DNA of 64,000 nucleotides from Whitmania pigra. Lineage: Eukaryota > Annelida > Clitellata > Hirudinida > Haemopidae. The stretch is from the NCBI GenBank assembly GCA_021613335.1, contig JAJTWR010000086.1:186001-250000 (forward strand), written 5' to 3'. The notes below the pieces were generated by a model. The model did not search any database. It was given only the letters and a program-made list of their open reading frames with translations, and was not told the DNA's origin. A program made the translations under genes and the position numbers. Below are positions 9,242 through 19,306 of the stretch, piece after piece (position 1 is the first letter of the stretch; each line of letters starts with the position of its first letter).

Positions 9242-11032
9242 ATGTCAAAAGTTACCGGCGAGGCTTTTAATTACAGGTTGTTACGCAGAGTTTTCGAATA
9301 CGTAAAACCCTATCTCGGTATTTTTGCGAGGACTATTTTATTAACTGTTTTGTTGGGCCTTGCGGCTCCTTTAAGGCCTTATCTTATCGGTTATACGCTT
9401 GATAAATACATCTTAACAGGCAATTACGCCGGATTAATTAACATGACTGTTTTAATGTCGGTTTTGCTGGCCTTTCAAACGGTTATTCAATACTTATACA
9501 CTTTAACAACAAATATCTTAGGGCAGTCGGTCATTAAAGACTTGCGGATAAATGTTTTTAACCATATCAGCGTATTAAGACTTAAATATTTTGATCAAAC
9601 TCCTGTTGGCCAGCTTATTACCCGAACGGTATCTGATTTGGAAACCATCGCCAATATTTTTTCAGAAGGATTAATTGCCATGGTTGGAGATTTGCTTCAA
9701 GTACTGATTATTATTCTAGTGATGTTTTATGCCAATTGGGAGCTTACCTTGGTGGTGTTATTACCCATTCCGGTACTCCTGATGGTTACCGGAATATTTC
9801 AAAGAGCCATCAGAATTTCGTTTCAGGAAGTAAGAACGCAGGTTGCCAATCTCAATACCTTTTTGCAAGAACACATCAGCGGAATGGCTGTTATTCAATC
9901 TTTTGCAAAAGAAGAACAGGAATATCAAAAATTTAAAACTATCAATTCTCGCTACCGCGATGCCAATATTCGTTCCAATTGGTATTACTCGATTTTTTTT
10001 CCGGTTGTAGAGCTTATTTCTGCTGTTTCTTTGGCATTATTGATTTGGCATGGCTCAAAAATGATTCTCGAAAAACCTTTAAATGTTGAACCGGGCATAA
10101 TCGCCATGTTTATCATGTATATTAATATGCTGTTCAGACCAATACGCGAGATAGCAGATAAATTTAACACCCTGCAAATGGGAATGGTTGGCGCTGAACG
10201 CGTTTTTAAAGTTTTAGACACTTCTGAAAAAACGCCGGATGAGGGCGTTCTTGTTCCCAACAAATTAAACGGAGACGTTCAGTTTAAAAATGTATGGTTT
10301 AGCTATCAGCAAGACCATAGCCCTGAACCCGAAAATTATGTATTAAAAGATGTTTCTTTTCAAGTTAAGGCAGGGCAAATAGTAGCCTTAGTGGGAGCCA
10401 CCGGCGCAGGCAAATCGTCTGTCATCAATATTCTTAATCGCTTTTACGAAATACAAAAAGGAAAAATTACGATTGACGGCATTGATATAAAAGAATTTAA
10501 ACTCAATTGTTTACGAGGCAGCATTGCAACGGTTTTACAAGATGTGTTTTTGTTTTCAGATACCATTTTCAATAACATTACCTTAAATAATGCGGATATA
10601 ACTTTTGAGCAGGTTGTGGCGGCAGCTAAAAAAGTGGGTGCGCACGAATTTATAGAACGTTTGCCCGGCGGGTATCATTATAATGTGATGGAGCGGGGAA
10701 GCGCTTTATCTTCTGGGCAGGCCCAACTGATTTCTTTTATCAGAGCTTTGGTGTACAATCCGGTAATTTTAGTATTAGACGAGGCTACCTCCGCCATTGA
10801 TACCGAAACCGAAATGCTGATTCAACAAGCGATATATAGCATGATGGAAGACAGAACCTCCATTGTTATCGCTCATCGCTTATCAACCATCCAAAAAGCA
10901 AATTTGATTATTGTTTTAGATAAGGGAGAAATTAAAGAAAAAGGAACCCATCAGCAACTGCTTGCGCTTAATGGTTATTATAAAAAACTTTACGATTTAC
11001 AGTTCAACTCAGAAGGAATTACAAAAAATTAA
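9242..11032 (+). CDS. ABC exporter (MsbA/multidrug type), fused membrane and ATPase domains
   Basis: In this 596-residue half-transporter, residues 20-310 form an ABC_membrane domain with six helices, and residues 340-585 form the ATPase. Walker A is GATGAGKSS, the Q-loop is in ATVLQDVFLFSDT, the signature is LSSGQAQLISF (the usual form is LSxGQRQ, so the R is changed to A), Walker B is VILVLDEATSAID, and the switch histidine is in IVIAHRL. It should dimerise in the inner membrane and export lipids or drugs. The substrate cannot be told from sequence. Confidence 0.9.
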   Translation: MSKVTGEAFNYRLLRRVFEYVKPYLGIFARTILLTVLLGLAAPLRPYLIGYTLDKYILTGNYAGLINMTVLMSVLLAFQTVIQYLYTLTTNILGQSVIKDLRINVFNHISVLRLKYFDQTPVGQLITRTVSDLETIANIFSEGLIAMVGDLLQVLIIILVMFYANWELTLVVLLPIPVLLMVTGIFQRAIRISFQEVRTQVANLNTFLQEHISGMAVIQSFAKEEQEYQKFKTINSRYRDANIRSNWYYSIFFPVVELISAVSLALLIWHGSKMILEKPLNVEPGIIAMFIMYINMLFRPIREIADKFNTLQMGMVGAERVFKVLDTSEKTPDEGVLVPNKLNGDVQFKNVWFSYQQDHSPEPENYVLKDVSFQVKAGQIVALVGATGAGKSSVINILNRFYEIQKGKITIDGIDIKEFKLNCLRGSIATVLQDVFLFSDTIFNNITLNNADITFEQVVAAAKKVGAHEFIERLPGGYHYNVMERGSALSSGQAQLISFIRALVYNPVILVLDEATSAIDTETEMLIQQAIYSMMEDRTSIVIAHRLSTIQKANLIIVLDKGEIKEKGTHQQLLALNGYYKKLYDLQFNSEGITKN

Positions 11033-11131
11033 GTTTTAGTAGTTTATGGCTTAAAGAGAGTTTGCATCCAAAAATTTTGAGCAAAATTAATGGTTAAAAT
11101 ATGCTTACTGATTAAATTTCTGCTACGGCTA

Positions 11132-11162
11132 TTTGTTAATGCCCATAATTAATTTAATTTTA
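11132..11162 (+). promoter_or_regulatory. Promoter of sucD
   Basis: TTTG at 11132-11135, exactly 19 bases, then TAATTTTA at 11155-11162 (consensus TANNTTTG, last base changed). The start codon is 16 bases downstream. Confidence 0.65.
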
Positions 11163-11178
11163 CCCCAAATAATATATA

Positions 11179-12051
11179 ATGAGCGTTTTAGTAAATAAAG
11201 ATTCAAAAGTAATTGTTCAGGGTTTTACGGGTAACGAAGGCACTTACCATGGCGAACAAATGATTGCTTACGGCACAAACGTGGTAGGCGGGGTAACTCC
11301 CGGCAAGGGCGGACAAACGCATTTAAACAAGCCTGTTTTTAATACGGTAAAAGAAGCTGTTGATAAAACCGCAGCCGATGTGTCTATTATTTTTGTGCCC
11401 CCTCCGTTTGCAGCCGATGCAATTATGGAAGCAGCTGAGGCGGGCGTAAAAGTTATTGTTTGTATTACAGAAGGTATTCCTACTAAGGATATGATTGCTG
11501 TAAAGTCTTATATCAGCGATAAAAATTGCCGTTTAATTGGCCCTAATTGTCCGGGTATTATTACTGCAGATGAAGCTAAAATTGGAATTATGCCGGGCTT
11601 TATTTTTAAAAGAGGCGCCGTTGGAGTGGTTTCTAAATCAGGAACTTTAACTTACGAAGCTGTAGATCAGGTTGTTAAGGCCGGTTTGGGTATTACTACG
11701 GCCATTGGCATTGGCGGAGATCCAATAATTGGCACCTCAACTGTTGAAGCAATTAAATTGTTGATGGACGACCAAGAAACCAAAGGCATTGTTATGATTG
11801 GAGAGATTGGCGGAAGTATGGAAGCCGAAGCTGCCCGTTGGATTAAAAAGCACGGTTCTAAACCTGTGGTTGGGTTTATTGCAGGCCAAACCGCCCCGCC
11901 GGGCCGTAGAATGGGGCATGCGGGCGCTATTGTAGGCGATGCGGAGGATACCGCCGCGGCAAAAATGAAAATTATGACGGAATGTGGTATAAAAGTGGTT
12001 GAAAGCCCTGCCGAAATTGGCGCGGCAATGGCAGAACTGTTGAAAAAATAA
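11179..12051 (+). CDS. sucD: Succinyl-CoA synthetase alpha subunit
   Basis: SucD with SucC turns succinyl-CoA into succinate with gain of ATP or GTP in the TCA cycle. The 290-residue length is normal. The CoA-binding Rossmann part has GFTGNEGTYHGEQMIAYGT and GGVTPGKGGQTHL. The phosphorylated histidine is in GRRMGHAGAIV, and the IGPNCPGII motif is present. The beta subunit gene is not adjacent, which is common in Bacteroidota. The gene has its own promoter and terminator, so it is probably a single-gene unit. Confidence 0.96.
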   Translation: MSVLVNKDSKVIVQGFTGNEGTYHGEQMIAYGTNVVGGVTPGKGGQTHLNKPVFNTVKEAVDKTAADVSIIFVPPPFAADAIMEAAEAGVKVIVCITEGIPTKDMIAVKSYISDKNCRLIGPNCPGIITADEAKIGIMPGFIFKRGAVGVVSKSGTLTYEAVDQVVKAGLGITTAIGIGGDPIIGTSTVEAIKLLMDDQETKGIVMIGEIGGSMEAEAARWIKKHGSKPVVGFIAGQTAPPGRRMGHAGAIVGDAEDTAAAKMKIMTECGIKVVESPAEIGAAMAELLKK

Positions 12052-12076
12052 AATCTTATTTTGTGTCAAATAAAAA

Positions 12077-12106
12077 GACATTCCGGTAATTCGGAATGTT
12101 TTTTGT
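12077..12106 (+). terminator. Intrinsic terminator of sucD
   Basis: ACATTCCG at 12078-12085 and CGGAATGT at 12092-12099 form a perfect 8-bp stem with a six-base loop, followed by a T run. Confidence 0.85.
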
Positions 12107-12184
12107 TTTAATCAAAATTACCCCGAAACAACTTTGTACGAAAAACTTATTTGCTCAATTTGTTGTAACTTAGAACAAGGGCGT

Positions 12185-12664
12185 ATGAAAATTTTATTAG
12201 GCAAAACATTAGTTTTAGTAGGTTTGTTTATTTTAATAAGTTACGTTTCCTGCGCGCAGAATCTTAATAAAAAAGACGCTGCCAAAACTTCAAAAAACAT
12301 GGAATGGAATAAGTTAACCAAGCAAGAAGAAGAGATCATTGTACGAAAAGGCACAGAATACCCGGGTACAGGTAAATATGATAAATTTTTTGAAAAAGGA
12401 ACTTACATTTGCAAACGATGCAACGCCCCCTTGTATACGTCTGAGACTAAATTTGATGCGCATTGCGGATGGCCTGCTTTTGACGATGAAATTAAAGGAG
12501 CTGTAAAACGGATACCCGATCCCGACGGTTTGCGAACAGAAATTATTTGCGCCCATTGCGAGGCCCATTTAGGCCACGTTTTTGTAGGAGAGGGTTTTAC
12601 CCCAAAAAATACCAGGCATTGCGTTAATTCTATATCAATGAATTTTGTGCCCCGAAAAAGGTAA
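12185..12664 (+). CDS. msrB: Methionine-R-sulfoxide reductase MsrB, lipoprotein form
   Basis: MsrB reduces the R form of methionine sulfoxide. I chose the ATG at 12185, not the upstream in-frame ATG at 12134, because it gives a proper lipoprotein signal (MKILLGK, hydrophobic stretch, then SYVSC with Cys23). The catalytic domain follows: zinc pairs CKRC and CAHC, the CGWPAF motif, HLGHVF, and the catalytic cysteine in RHCVNSISMNF. The export signal places it on the periplasmic side, repairing envelope proteins. msrA (32386-32967) lies far away on the other strand. Confidence 0.93.
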   Translation: MKILLGKTLVLVGLFILISYVSCAQNLNKKDAAKTSKNMEWNKLTKQEEEIIVRKGTEYPGTGKYDKFFEKGTYICKRCNAPLYTSETKFDAHCGWPAFDDEIKGAVKRIPDPDGLRTEIICAHCEAHLGHVFVGEGFTPKNTRHCVNSISMNFVPRKR

Positions 12665-12733
12665 ATTAATTTAGCTTAATAACTGTATAAAGCGCAAAAT
12701 ATTTAGAAAAACGAATGCAAGAGTTTTCTTACG

Positions 12734-12762
12734 TTGCTAAATAATATGGTGTTGTATATTTG
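12734..12762 (+). promoter_or_regulatory. Promoter of the RlpA-like gene
   Basis: TTG at 12734-12736, an 18-base spacer, then TATATTTG at 12755-12762. The start codon is 22 bases further on. Confidence 0.6.
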
Positions 12763-12784
12763 TTATGCAAACTAAAATATAGTT

Positions 12785-13168
12785 ATGAGATTATTTCTGT
12801 TTTTATTTTTATTGCCGTTTGGTTTAAAGGCTCAAAACCAAGTTGATGCCGTAATTTCAAAGGTTGATACCGTAACAGAAGTAATATACGCTACCTACTA
12901 TGCCAAAAAATTTAATGGACGCAGAACTACCAGCGGAGAAATATACAGGCCCAACAAATTTACGGCGGCGCATCGGTCGCTTCCGTTTGGCTCCATCATC
13001 AGGGTTAAAAATCTTCGCAACAATAAAACGGTTAAAGTTAGGGTGAATGATCGAGGTCCTTTCAGTAAAAAATTCGATCTAGACTTATCCAAGGCGGCAG
13101 CCAAAGCCTTAGGCATATATCGACTAGGCTATGCTCGCGTGAAAATCTCTTACCTGTCGCCAAAATAG
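12785..13168 (+). CDS. RlpA-like double-psi beta-barrel protein (septal ring lytic transglycosylase family)
   Basis: This 127-residue secreted protein has a signal peptide (MRLFLFLFLLPFGLKAQ) and a short linker, then the double-psi beta-barrel of RlpA. Visible motifs are YATYYAKKFNGRRTTSGEIY, FTAAHRSLPFGSIIRVKN and VRVNDRGPF, which carries the acidic residue of the active site. RlpA proteins cut naked glycan strands of peptidoglycan in other bacteria. No SPOR domain is present, so septal targeting is uncertain. It forms a single-gene unit with its own promoter. Confidence 0.88.
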   Translation: MRLFLFLFLLPFGLKAQNQVDAVISKVDTVTEVIYATYYAKKFNGRRTTSGEIYRPNKFTAAHRSLPFGSIIRVKNLRNNKTVKVRVNDRGPFSKKFDLDLSKAAAKALGIYRLGYARVKISYLSPK

Positions 13169-13571
13169 CGTAAGAATTTTTCAAAACAAGTTTAAATTTA
13201 AAATTATTAACACTCCCAGTCGTTTATTAATCCTTAAAAAAGAAATGATTAGCTTTTTTTGAAGAATAGTTAGACAAAAAAATGATTATAAAATCAGGTT
13301 TTTGCAAATGATGTTAACAACTTTGTAAGACAAAAAAATACCCTCTTCCTATATTTGTTGCATAAGTTCTTTAAGAAAAAACGCCCCATAATATTATTGT
13401 AAAAGCCTGATTTTTAGTTGTTTGATGTTGGTGAAAAATTTAAATACCACCAAATGCGGTTTTTTAACGGGATGGTTTTCTAAAGCATCGCTTAGCTAAA
13501 TTAATAATTTTTTTGGCTGAGCAAATAAAATTGAAATTTAATAATTTAAGTATAAAATAATTTTAAGTATA
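13169..13571 (+). other. Long leader region upstream of nrdB
   Basis: These 403 bases hold no gene. TATATTTG at 13350-13357 fits the -7 box, but the nearest TTTG lies 24 bases before it instead of 19. If used, nrdB would have a leader of about 210 bases, which could hold a control element. I could not recognise a NrdR box pair or a known riboswitch. Confidence 0.4.
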
Positions 13572-14549
13572 ATGAGCTACCAAGACGAAATTTTACTCAA
13601 AGAGAACAAAGACCGTTTTGTATTACTTCCCATTAAATATCCAAAAATATGGGAGATGTACAAAAAAACTGAAGCCAGTTTTTGGACGGCAGAAGAAATC
13701 GATCTGCATGACGATTTAAAGCATTGGGATGGTTTGAATGACGGAGAGCGTCATTTTATTTCACACATTTTGGCGTTTTTTGCAGCCAGCGACGGCATAG
13801 TTAATGAGAACTTAGCCGTTAATTTTATGAGCGAAGTTCAACTTCCGGAAGCGCGTTGTTTTTATGGTTTCCAGATTATGATAGAGAACATACACTCAGA
13901 AACTTATGCTTTACTGATAGATACTTACATAAAAGATCCCGTTGAAAAAGATCGACTTTTTCATGCCATTGAAACCGTTCCGGCAGTAAAGAAAAAGGCC
14001 GAATGGGCTTTACGTTGGATTGAAAACGGCACTTTTGCCGAACGATTGGTAGCTTTTGCCGCCGTAGAAGGGATCTTTTTTAGCGGCAGCTTTTGCTCTA
14101 TCTTCTGGTTAAAAAAACGCGGTTTAATGCCCGGTTTAACTTTTAGCAATGAATTAATTTCTCGCGATGAAGGGATGCACTGTGAATTTGCATGTTTGCT
14201 GTACGGTATGTTGAAAAACAAATTGACCGAAGAACAAGCGCATCACATTATCAAAGACGCCGTAGAAATCGAAAAACAATTTATCGGCGATGCTTTGCCG
14301 GTTAAACTAATTGGCATGAACGCAGATTTGATGAAACAATATATCGAGTTTGTGGCCGATAGATGGTTGGTAGAACTGGGTTATAAGAAAGTTTACGGCT
14401 CAACAAATCCGTTCGATTTTATGGAGATGATATCGCTTCAAGGCAAAACCAATTTTTTTGAAAAACGCGTTGGCGATTATCAAAAAAGCGGAGTGCTTGC
14501 TGCCGGAGAAAACAAAGAGGCTAGAATTTCTTTTGACGATGATTTTTAA
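13572..14549 (+). CDS. nrdB: Ribonucleotide reductase class Ia, small subunit
   Basis: NrdB holds the di-iron/tyrosyl radical that powers reduction of ribonucleotides to deoxyribonucleotides. The 325-residue chain carries the iron ligands in order: Asp in AEEIDLHDD, Glu in DGIVNENL, His in [10 protein letters not shown], then two Glu and a His in later helices ([15 protein letters not shown]). The radical tyrosine is in [10 protein letters not shown]. The whole sequence resembles the eukaryotic R2 type more than E. coli NrdB, as known for Bacteroidota. nrdA follows after 89 bases, so the order is B then A. Confidence 0.96.
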   Translation: MSYQDEILLKENKDRFVLLPIKYPKIWEMYKKTEASFWTAEEIDLHDDLKHWDGLNDGERHFISHILAFFAASDGIVNENLAVNFMSEVQLPEARCFYGFQIMIENIHSETYALLIDTYIKDPVEKDRLFHAIETVPAVKKKAEWALRWIENGTFAERLVAFAAVEGIFFSGSFCSIFWLKKRGLMPGLTFSNELISRDEGMHCEFACLLYGMLKNKLTEEQAHHIIKDAVEIEKQFIGDALPVKLIGMNADLMKQYIEFVADRWLVELGYKKVYGSTNPFDFMEMISLQGKTNFFEKRVGDYQKSGVLAAGENKEARISFDDDF

Positions 14550-14638
14550 ACAAAATCGTTGGCCGATTAGCAAAAATTAAAAAAAATTGAAATCAAGACG
14601 CCAAGCGAAAATTTTGGCGTTGTAAAATTTATATAAGG

Positions 14639-17017
14639 ATGTTTGTAATAAAAAGAGACGGCCGCAAAGAAGCGGTAAAATTTGATAAAATAACAGCCAG
14701 AATAGAGAAGTTATGTTATGGTTTTAATGCAGAATTAGTAGACTCTATAAGTGTTGCCAAAAAAGTTATTGAAGGGTTGTATGATGGGGTAACTACCTCG
14801 GAACTGGATAATTTAGCGGCAGAAGTAGCCGCGTCTTTAACAACCAAACATCCCGATTATGCTTTATTGGCGTCGCGTATTGCGGTTTCTAACCTACATA
14901 AAAACACTATCAAGTCGTTTTCAAAAACCATGCAAATGCTATACCAGTATGTTGATCCTAAAACAGGTAAAAGAATGTCCCTTATTGCCGATGACGTGTG
15001 GGAGTTGATCAAAAAAAATGCTGACATTTTAGACAGCAACATTATTTACGACAGAGATTTTGGTTTTGATTATTTCGGTTTTAAAACCTTAGAAAAATCT
15101 TATCTGTTAAAAATAAACGGTAAAATAGTAGAACGCCCGCAACATTTGTTTATGCGAGTATCCATAGGCATTCATAAAGACGATATAGAAAGCGTTATTA
15201 CAACCTACAATTTAATGAGCGAGCGTTGGTTTACGCATGCTACGCCAACTTTGTTTAATGCCGCTACCCCCAAACCGCAAATGTCCTCATGTTTTTTACT
15301 AACTATGAAAGACGACAGTATCGAAGGCATTTATGATACCTTGAAACAAACGGCCAAAATTTCCCAAAGCGCCGGAGGCATTGGTTTAAGTATCCACAAT
15401 ATTCGGGCTACCGGCGCATATATAGGCGGCACCAACGGAACAAGTAACGGCATTGTGCCTATGTTGCGTGTTTTTAATGATACCGCTCGGTATGTAGACC
15501 AAGGCGGAGGCAAACGCAAAGGCGCTTTTGCAATTTATATAGAACCATGGCATGCAGATATTTTTGAATTTTTAGATTTACGTAAAAACCATGGCAAAGA
15601 AGAAATGCGTGCCCGCGATTTGTTTTATGCCCTTTGGATTTGCGATTTGTTTATGGAACGGGTAGCGACAAACGGCAACTGGAGTTTGTTTTCGCCCGAT
15701 GAGGCGCCTGGTTTGGCAGATTGCTTTGGCGAAGAGTTTAATAAACTTTATGCCGAATATGAGCAAGAAGGAAGAGCGCGTAAAACCGTTAAAGCGCAAG
15801 AATTATGGTTTGCCATTTTAGATGCTCAAATTGAAACCGGCACTCCTTATTTGTTGTACAAAGATGCCGCTAATTCAAAATCCAATCAACAAAATCTGGG
15901 TACTATTAAATCTTCTAATTTGTGTACCGAAATTATTGAATACACTTCTAAAGATGAGGTAGCTGTTTGTAATTTGGCGTCTTTGGCATTGCCTCGTTTT
16001 GTAATTAACCAAGAGTTTGATCACCAAAAATTATATGAGGTAACCTATCAGGTTACTTTGAATTTAAATAAAATTATAGACCATAACTACTACCCTATAC
16101 CCGAAGCAGAAAACTCTAACCGTCGTCACCGACCGATAGGTTTGGGAGTTCAAGGCCTGGCCGACGCGTTTATTTTAATGCGGTATCCGTTTGAAAGCGA
16201 TGTTGCCAAAAAACTGAACAAAGAGATTTTTGAAACCATCTATTTTGCAGCCATGACAGCCTCGGCCGATTTAGCCGAGAAATATGGGCCTTACAGTTCT
16301 TTTAAAGGTTCGCCTCTTTCTAAAGGCAAATTTCAATTTGATTTGTGGGGCGTAAAACCGGATAGCAACCGCTGGGATTGGGATAAATTGCGCAAACGCG
16401 TGGTTAAAACAGGGGTTTACAATTCATTGCTTATTGCGCCAATGCCTACTGCGTCTACTTCGCAAATTTTGGGTAACAACGAGTGTTTTGAACCCTATAC
16501 TTCAAATATTTATACCCGTCGCGTATTAAGCGGAGAGTTTATTGTGGTAAACAAACATCTGTTAAAAGATTTGGTTTCTTTGGGTTTATGGAGCCCGCAG
16601 ATGAAAGACAAGATCATTTTGGCAAATGGTTCTATTCAGAATATTGCAGAAATTCCGGATTATATCAAAGAATTATATAAAACGGTTTGGGAAATCAAGA
16701 TGCGCAACATCATTGATATGGCCGCAGATCGCGGAGCTTATATCTGCCAATCGCAATCGTTAAATCTTTTTATCAATGCTCCTAACGCTTCCAAATTAAC
16801 CTCTATGCATTTCTACGCATGGAAAAAAGGTTTAAAAACCGGCATGTACTATTTGCGTACCCAAGCGGCCTCGCAAGCGGTGAAATTTACGGTAGAAAAC
16901 CAAGCCGGCAAAGCTATGGAAGCGGTTATTCCGGATGTGATTGAAAACCCGGCAGACGAAATTATAACCGATTCGGTTTGTACTATGGCAGAAAACTGTA
17001 TCAGTTGTTCAGGATAG
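14639..17017 (+). CDS. nrdA: Ribonucleotide reductase class Ia, large subunit
   Basis: This is the catalytic partner of NrdB. The 792-residue chain starts with an ATP-cone ([20 protein letters not shown]), which senses ATP/dATP for overall activity. Catalytic cysteines appear in MSSCFLL, in [11 protein letters not shown] (thiyl radical site) and in VCNLASLAL. The C-terminal redox pair is in [12 protein letters not shown]. The [20 protein letters not shown] stretch is the usual phosphate-binding part. All key residues are present. It is cotranscribed with nrdB and ends at a strong terminator. Confidence 0.97.
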   Translation: MFVIKRDGRKEAVKFDKITARIEKLCYGFNAELVDSISVAKKVIEGLYDGVTTSELDNLAAEVAASLTTKHPDYALLASRIAVSNLHKNTIKSFSKTMQMLYQYVDPKTGKRMSLIADDVWELIKKNADILDSNIIYDRDFGFDYFGFKTLEKSYLLKINGKIVERPQHLFMRVSIGIHKDDIESVITTYNLMSERWFTHATPTLFNAATPKPQMSSCFLLTMKDDSIEGIYDTLKQTAKISQSAGGIGLSIHNIRATGAYIGGTNGTSNGIVPMLRVFNDTARYVDQGGGKRKGAFAIYIEPWHADIFEFLDLRKNHGKEEMRARDLFYALWICDLFMERVATNGNWSLFSPDEAPGLADCFGEEFNKLYAEYEQEGRARKTVKAQELWFAILDAQIETGTPYLLYKDAANSKSNQQNLGTIKSSNLCTEIIEYTSKDEVAVCNLASLALPRFVINQEFDHQKLYEVTYQVTLNLNKIIDHNYYPIPEAENSNRRHRPIGLGVQGLADAFILMRYPFESDVAKKLNKEIFETIYFAAMTASADLAEKYGPYSSFKGSPLSKGKFQFDLWGVKPDSNRWDWDKLRKRVVKTGVYNSLLIAPMPTASTSQILGNNECFEPYTSNIYTRRVLSGEFIVVNKHLLKDLVSLGLWSPQMKDKIILANGSIQNIAEIPDYIKELYKTVWEIKMRNIIDMAADRGAYICQSQSLNLFINAPNASKLTSMHFYAWKKGLKTGMYYLRTQAASQAVKFTVENQAGKAMEAVIPDVIENPADEIITDSVCTMAENCISCSG

Positions 17018-17048
17018 CATAAAGTAGCGCCATCTATTTAAAAATTAA

Positions 17049-17087
17049 GCAGGGTTTTGGGCTAAAGTTCAAAACCTTGTTTTTTTT
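17049..17087 (+). terminator. Intrinsic terminator of nrdBA
   Basis: CAGGGTTTTG at 17050-17059 pairs with CAAAACCTTG at 17070-17079 (one G-U), followed by eight Ts. Confidence 0.85.
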
Positions 17088-17191
17088 CAAGTGTTTTTGT
17101 GAGAAAACAAGGCAGGAGAGGTTTATGCTGATTTATCTCCCTAAAAGGCTTCTTCCTTTTTTATATCTTTACGCGTTAAAATTTTTGTTAA

Positions 17192-18067
17192 ATGAAAAAA
17201 GTAAAGGTTGGTTTGATACAAATGAGTTGCGGTAGGGATAAAAAAGAAAATTTAGATAAAGCCGTTGTAAAAATTAGAGAGGCGGCAGAAAAGGGCGCAC
17301 AAATTGTTTGTTTACAAGAGCTTTTTACTTCGCTTTACTTTTGTGATGTAGAAGATTACGATAATTTTGATTTGGCAGAAACCATACCCGGGCCTTCTAC
17401 CGATATTTTGTCGGCGGCGGCCAAAGAATTGGGAGTAGTAATCATAGCGTCTTTATTTGAAAAAAGAGCCGAAGGCTTGTATCATAACACCGCAGTGGCG
17501 CTCGATGCCGACGGCGCTTTTTTGGGTAAGTATCGCAAAATGCATATTCCTGATGATCCGGCTTATTATGAGAAATTTTATTTTACCCCCGGCGATTTGG
17601 GATACAAAGTTTTTCAAACTAAGTTTGCAAAAGCGGGCATTCTTATTTGCTGGGATCAATGGTATCCGGAGGCTGCGCGTATTACTGCTTTAATGGGCGC
17701 CGATGTACTTTTTTATCCTACCGCAATAGGTTGGGCAGCCGATCAGGATGAAGAAACCAATAAAGATCAATACAATGCCTGGCAAATTGTACAGCGCAGT
17801 CATTCAATAGTTAATGGTTTGCCGGTGGTAAGCGTTAACCGCGTAGGTTTTGAGCAAAACGGAAAAATGAAATTTTGGGGAGGGAGTTTTGCTACCAATG
17901 CACAGGGCAAACTTTTGTACGCCGCTTCTTATGATAAAGAAGAAACCGAAGTGGTAGAATTAGACCTGAACCAAAGCGATTTTATGCGAAAGCACTGGCC
18001 TTTTTTAAGAGACAGAAGGATAGATTCTTATTTGCCTATTACTAAAAGATATTTGGACGGAGAATAA
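17192..18067 (+). CDS. aguB: N-carbamoylputrescine amidase
   Basis: AguB splits N-carbamoylputrescine into putrescine, CO2 and ammonia. It is a nitrilase-fold enzyme of 291 residues with the catalytic triad Glu43 (CLQELF), Lys116 (KYRKMHIPDD) and Cys153 (LICWDQWYPE). The WDQWYPE form is typical of carbamoylputrescine amidases. aguA starts 12 bases later, so the pair forms the agmatine route to putrescine. Confidence 0.94.
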   Translation: MKKVKVGLIQMSCGRDKKENLDKAVVKIREAAEKGAQIVCLQELFTSLYFCDVEDYDNFDLAETIPGPSTDILSAAAKELGVVIIASLFEKRAEGLYHNTAVALDADGAFLGKYRKMHIPDDPAYYEKFYFTPGDLGYKVFQTKFAKAGILICWDQWYPEAARITALMGADVLFYPTAIGWAADQDEETNKDQYNAWQIVQRSHSIVNGLPVVSVNRVGFEQNGKMKFWGGSFATNAQGKLLYAASYDKEETEVVELDLNQSDFMRKHWPFLRDRRIDSYLPITKRYLDGE

Positions 18068-18078
18068 TATCAATAATT

Positions 18079-19170
18079 ATGTTACCAAACTTTGGCTTTC
18101 AAAGTCCGGAGGCCGAAAATACGCCCAAAAAACAAGGATTTTCTTTCCCGCCCGAATGGGCAAAACAGGAAGCGATGTGGTTAAGCTGGCCGCACAAAGA
18201 AGCATCGTGGCCCGGAAAAATAGAAACCGTCTACAAACCCTATTGCAAGTTTATCAAGGTAGTATCTCAAGGACAAAAAGTACGTATCAACGTTAAAAAC
18301 CAAGCCATGAAAAACTTTGCAATAACGAAACTACAGGAGGTGAATGCCGGTTTAGCGCAAATAGAATTTTATTTCAATGAAACCAATGACGCTTGGTGTC
18401 GCGATCATGGCCCTGCTTTTGTAATAAAAGACGGAGAAAAAGCGATTGTAGATTGGGGCTATAATGCTTGGGGCAACAAATACCCCCCATACCATTTGGA
18501 TGATGTCATACCGACCAAAATAGGCGAACATTTCGGGCTCCGGGTTTTCCGCCCGGGCATTGTAATGGAAGGAGGCTCGGTAGAATTTAATGGGGCGGGA
18601 GCCATTTTAACCAGCGAAGCCTGTTTACTGAATAAAAATAGAAATCCGCATTTAAATAAAGAACAAATAGAGACTTATTTAAAGGAATTTTATGGCGCAG
18701 AACAGGTGCTTTGGCTAGGCGAGGGTATTGCAGGCGATGATACCGACGGGCACATTGATGATGTTGCGCGTTTTGTAAATCAAGACACCGTGGTAACAGT
18801 AGTAGAACACAACCCTTTTGATGAAAATTATAGTTTATTGCAAGAAAATTTAGAACGTTTAAAAACCATGAAGTTGCTGGATGGAAGGCCTTTAAAAATT
18901 GTGGAACTGCCTATGCCCTCGCCGGTAATTTATGAAAATACTAGGTTACCCGCTTCGTATGCAAATTTCTATATTGCCAATAAAGTTGTTGTTGTGCCTG
19001 TTTTTAACGATGCGAATGATCAAAAAGCGTTGGAAATTATTCAAAGCGTGTTTCCCAGCCGTAAGGTAATAGGGATTGATAGCGCCGATATTATTTGGGG
19101 TTTAGGTAGTTTTCATTGTTTAAGCCAACAAGAGCCTGCGTTAATTAACTACAAAAATACTAAGCATTAA
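18079..19170 (+). CDS. aguA: Agmatine deiminase
   Basis: AguA turns agmatine into N-carbamoylputrescine plus ammonia, the step before AguB. It belongs to the guanidino-group-modifying fold (peptidyl-arginine deiminase family). Motifs visible are NDAWCRDHGPAFV, EGGSVEFNGAGAILTSEACL, GDDTDGHIDDVARFV (catalytic Asp and His) and the catalytic Cys347 in GSFHCLSQQEP. The length of 363 residues is normal. No arginine decarboxylase is in the window, so agmatine must come from elsewhere in the genome or from outside. Confidence 0.94.
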   Translation: MLPNFGFQSPEAENTPKKQGFSFPPEWAKQEAMWLSWPHKEASWPGKIETVYKPYCKFIKVVSQGQKVRINVKNQAMKNFAITKLQEVNAGLAQIEFYFNETNDAWCRDHGPAFVIKDGEKAIVDWGYNAWGNKYPPYHLDDVIPTKIGEHFGLRVFRPGIVMEGGSVEFNGAGAILTSEACLLNKNRNPHLNKEQIETYLKEFYGAEQVLWLGEGIAGDDTDGHIDDVARFVNQDTVVTVVEHNPFDENYSLLQENLERLKTMKLLDGRPLKIVELPMPSPVIYENTRLPASYANFYIANKVVVVPVFNDANDQKALEIIQSVFPSRKVIGIDSADIIWGLGSFHCLSQQEPALINYKNTKH

Positions 19171-19183
19171 TAAAAATAAAGGG

Positions 19184-19214
19184 TTTGGGGCTTGAAAAAG
19201 AAATAATAACTTTG
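19184..19214 (+). promoter_or_regulatory. Promoter of fabG
   Basis: TTTG at 19184-19187, exactly 19 bases, and TAACTTTG at 19207-19214: a full match to the Bacteroidota consensus. It predicts a leader of about 85 bases before the fabG start. Confidence 0.8.
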
Positions 19215-19306
19215 ATGTTTATTAAGCCCCTAAAAAATTTTATCTGAAGGAAAACAGGCGCTAAAAATTACCGATAACTTAAATAAATTAAAAACCAATA
19301 GAATAA

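Noticed and set aside
13322..13571. NrdR boxes or a riboswitch upstream of nrdB
   Set aside because: I looked for paired NrdR-type boxes and known riboswitch cores and found no convincing pair. Only a long AT-rich leader is certain.
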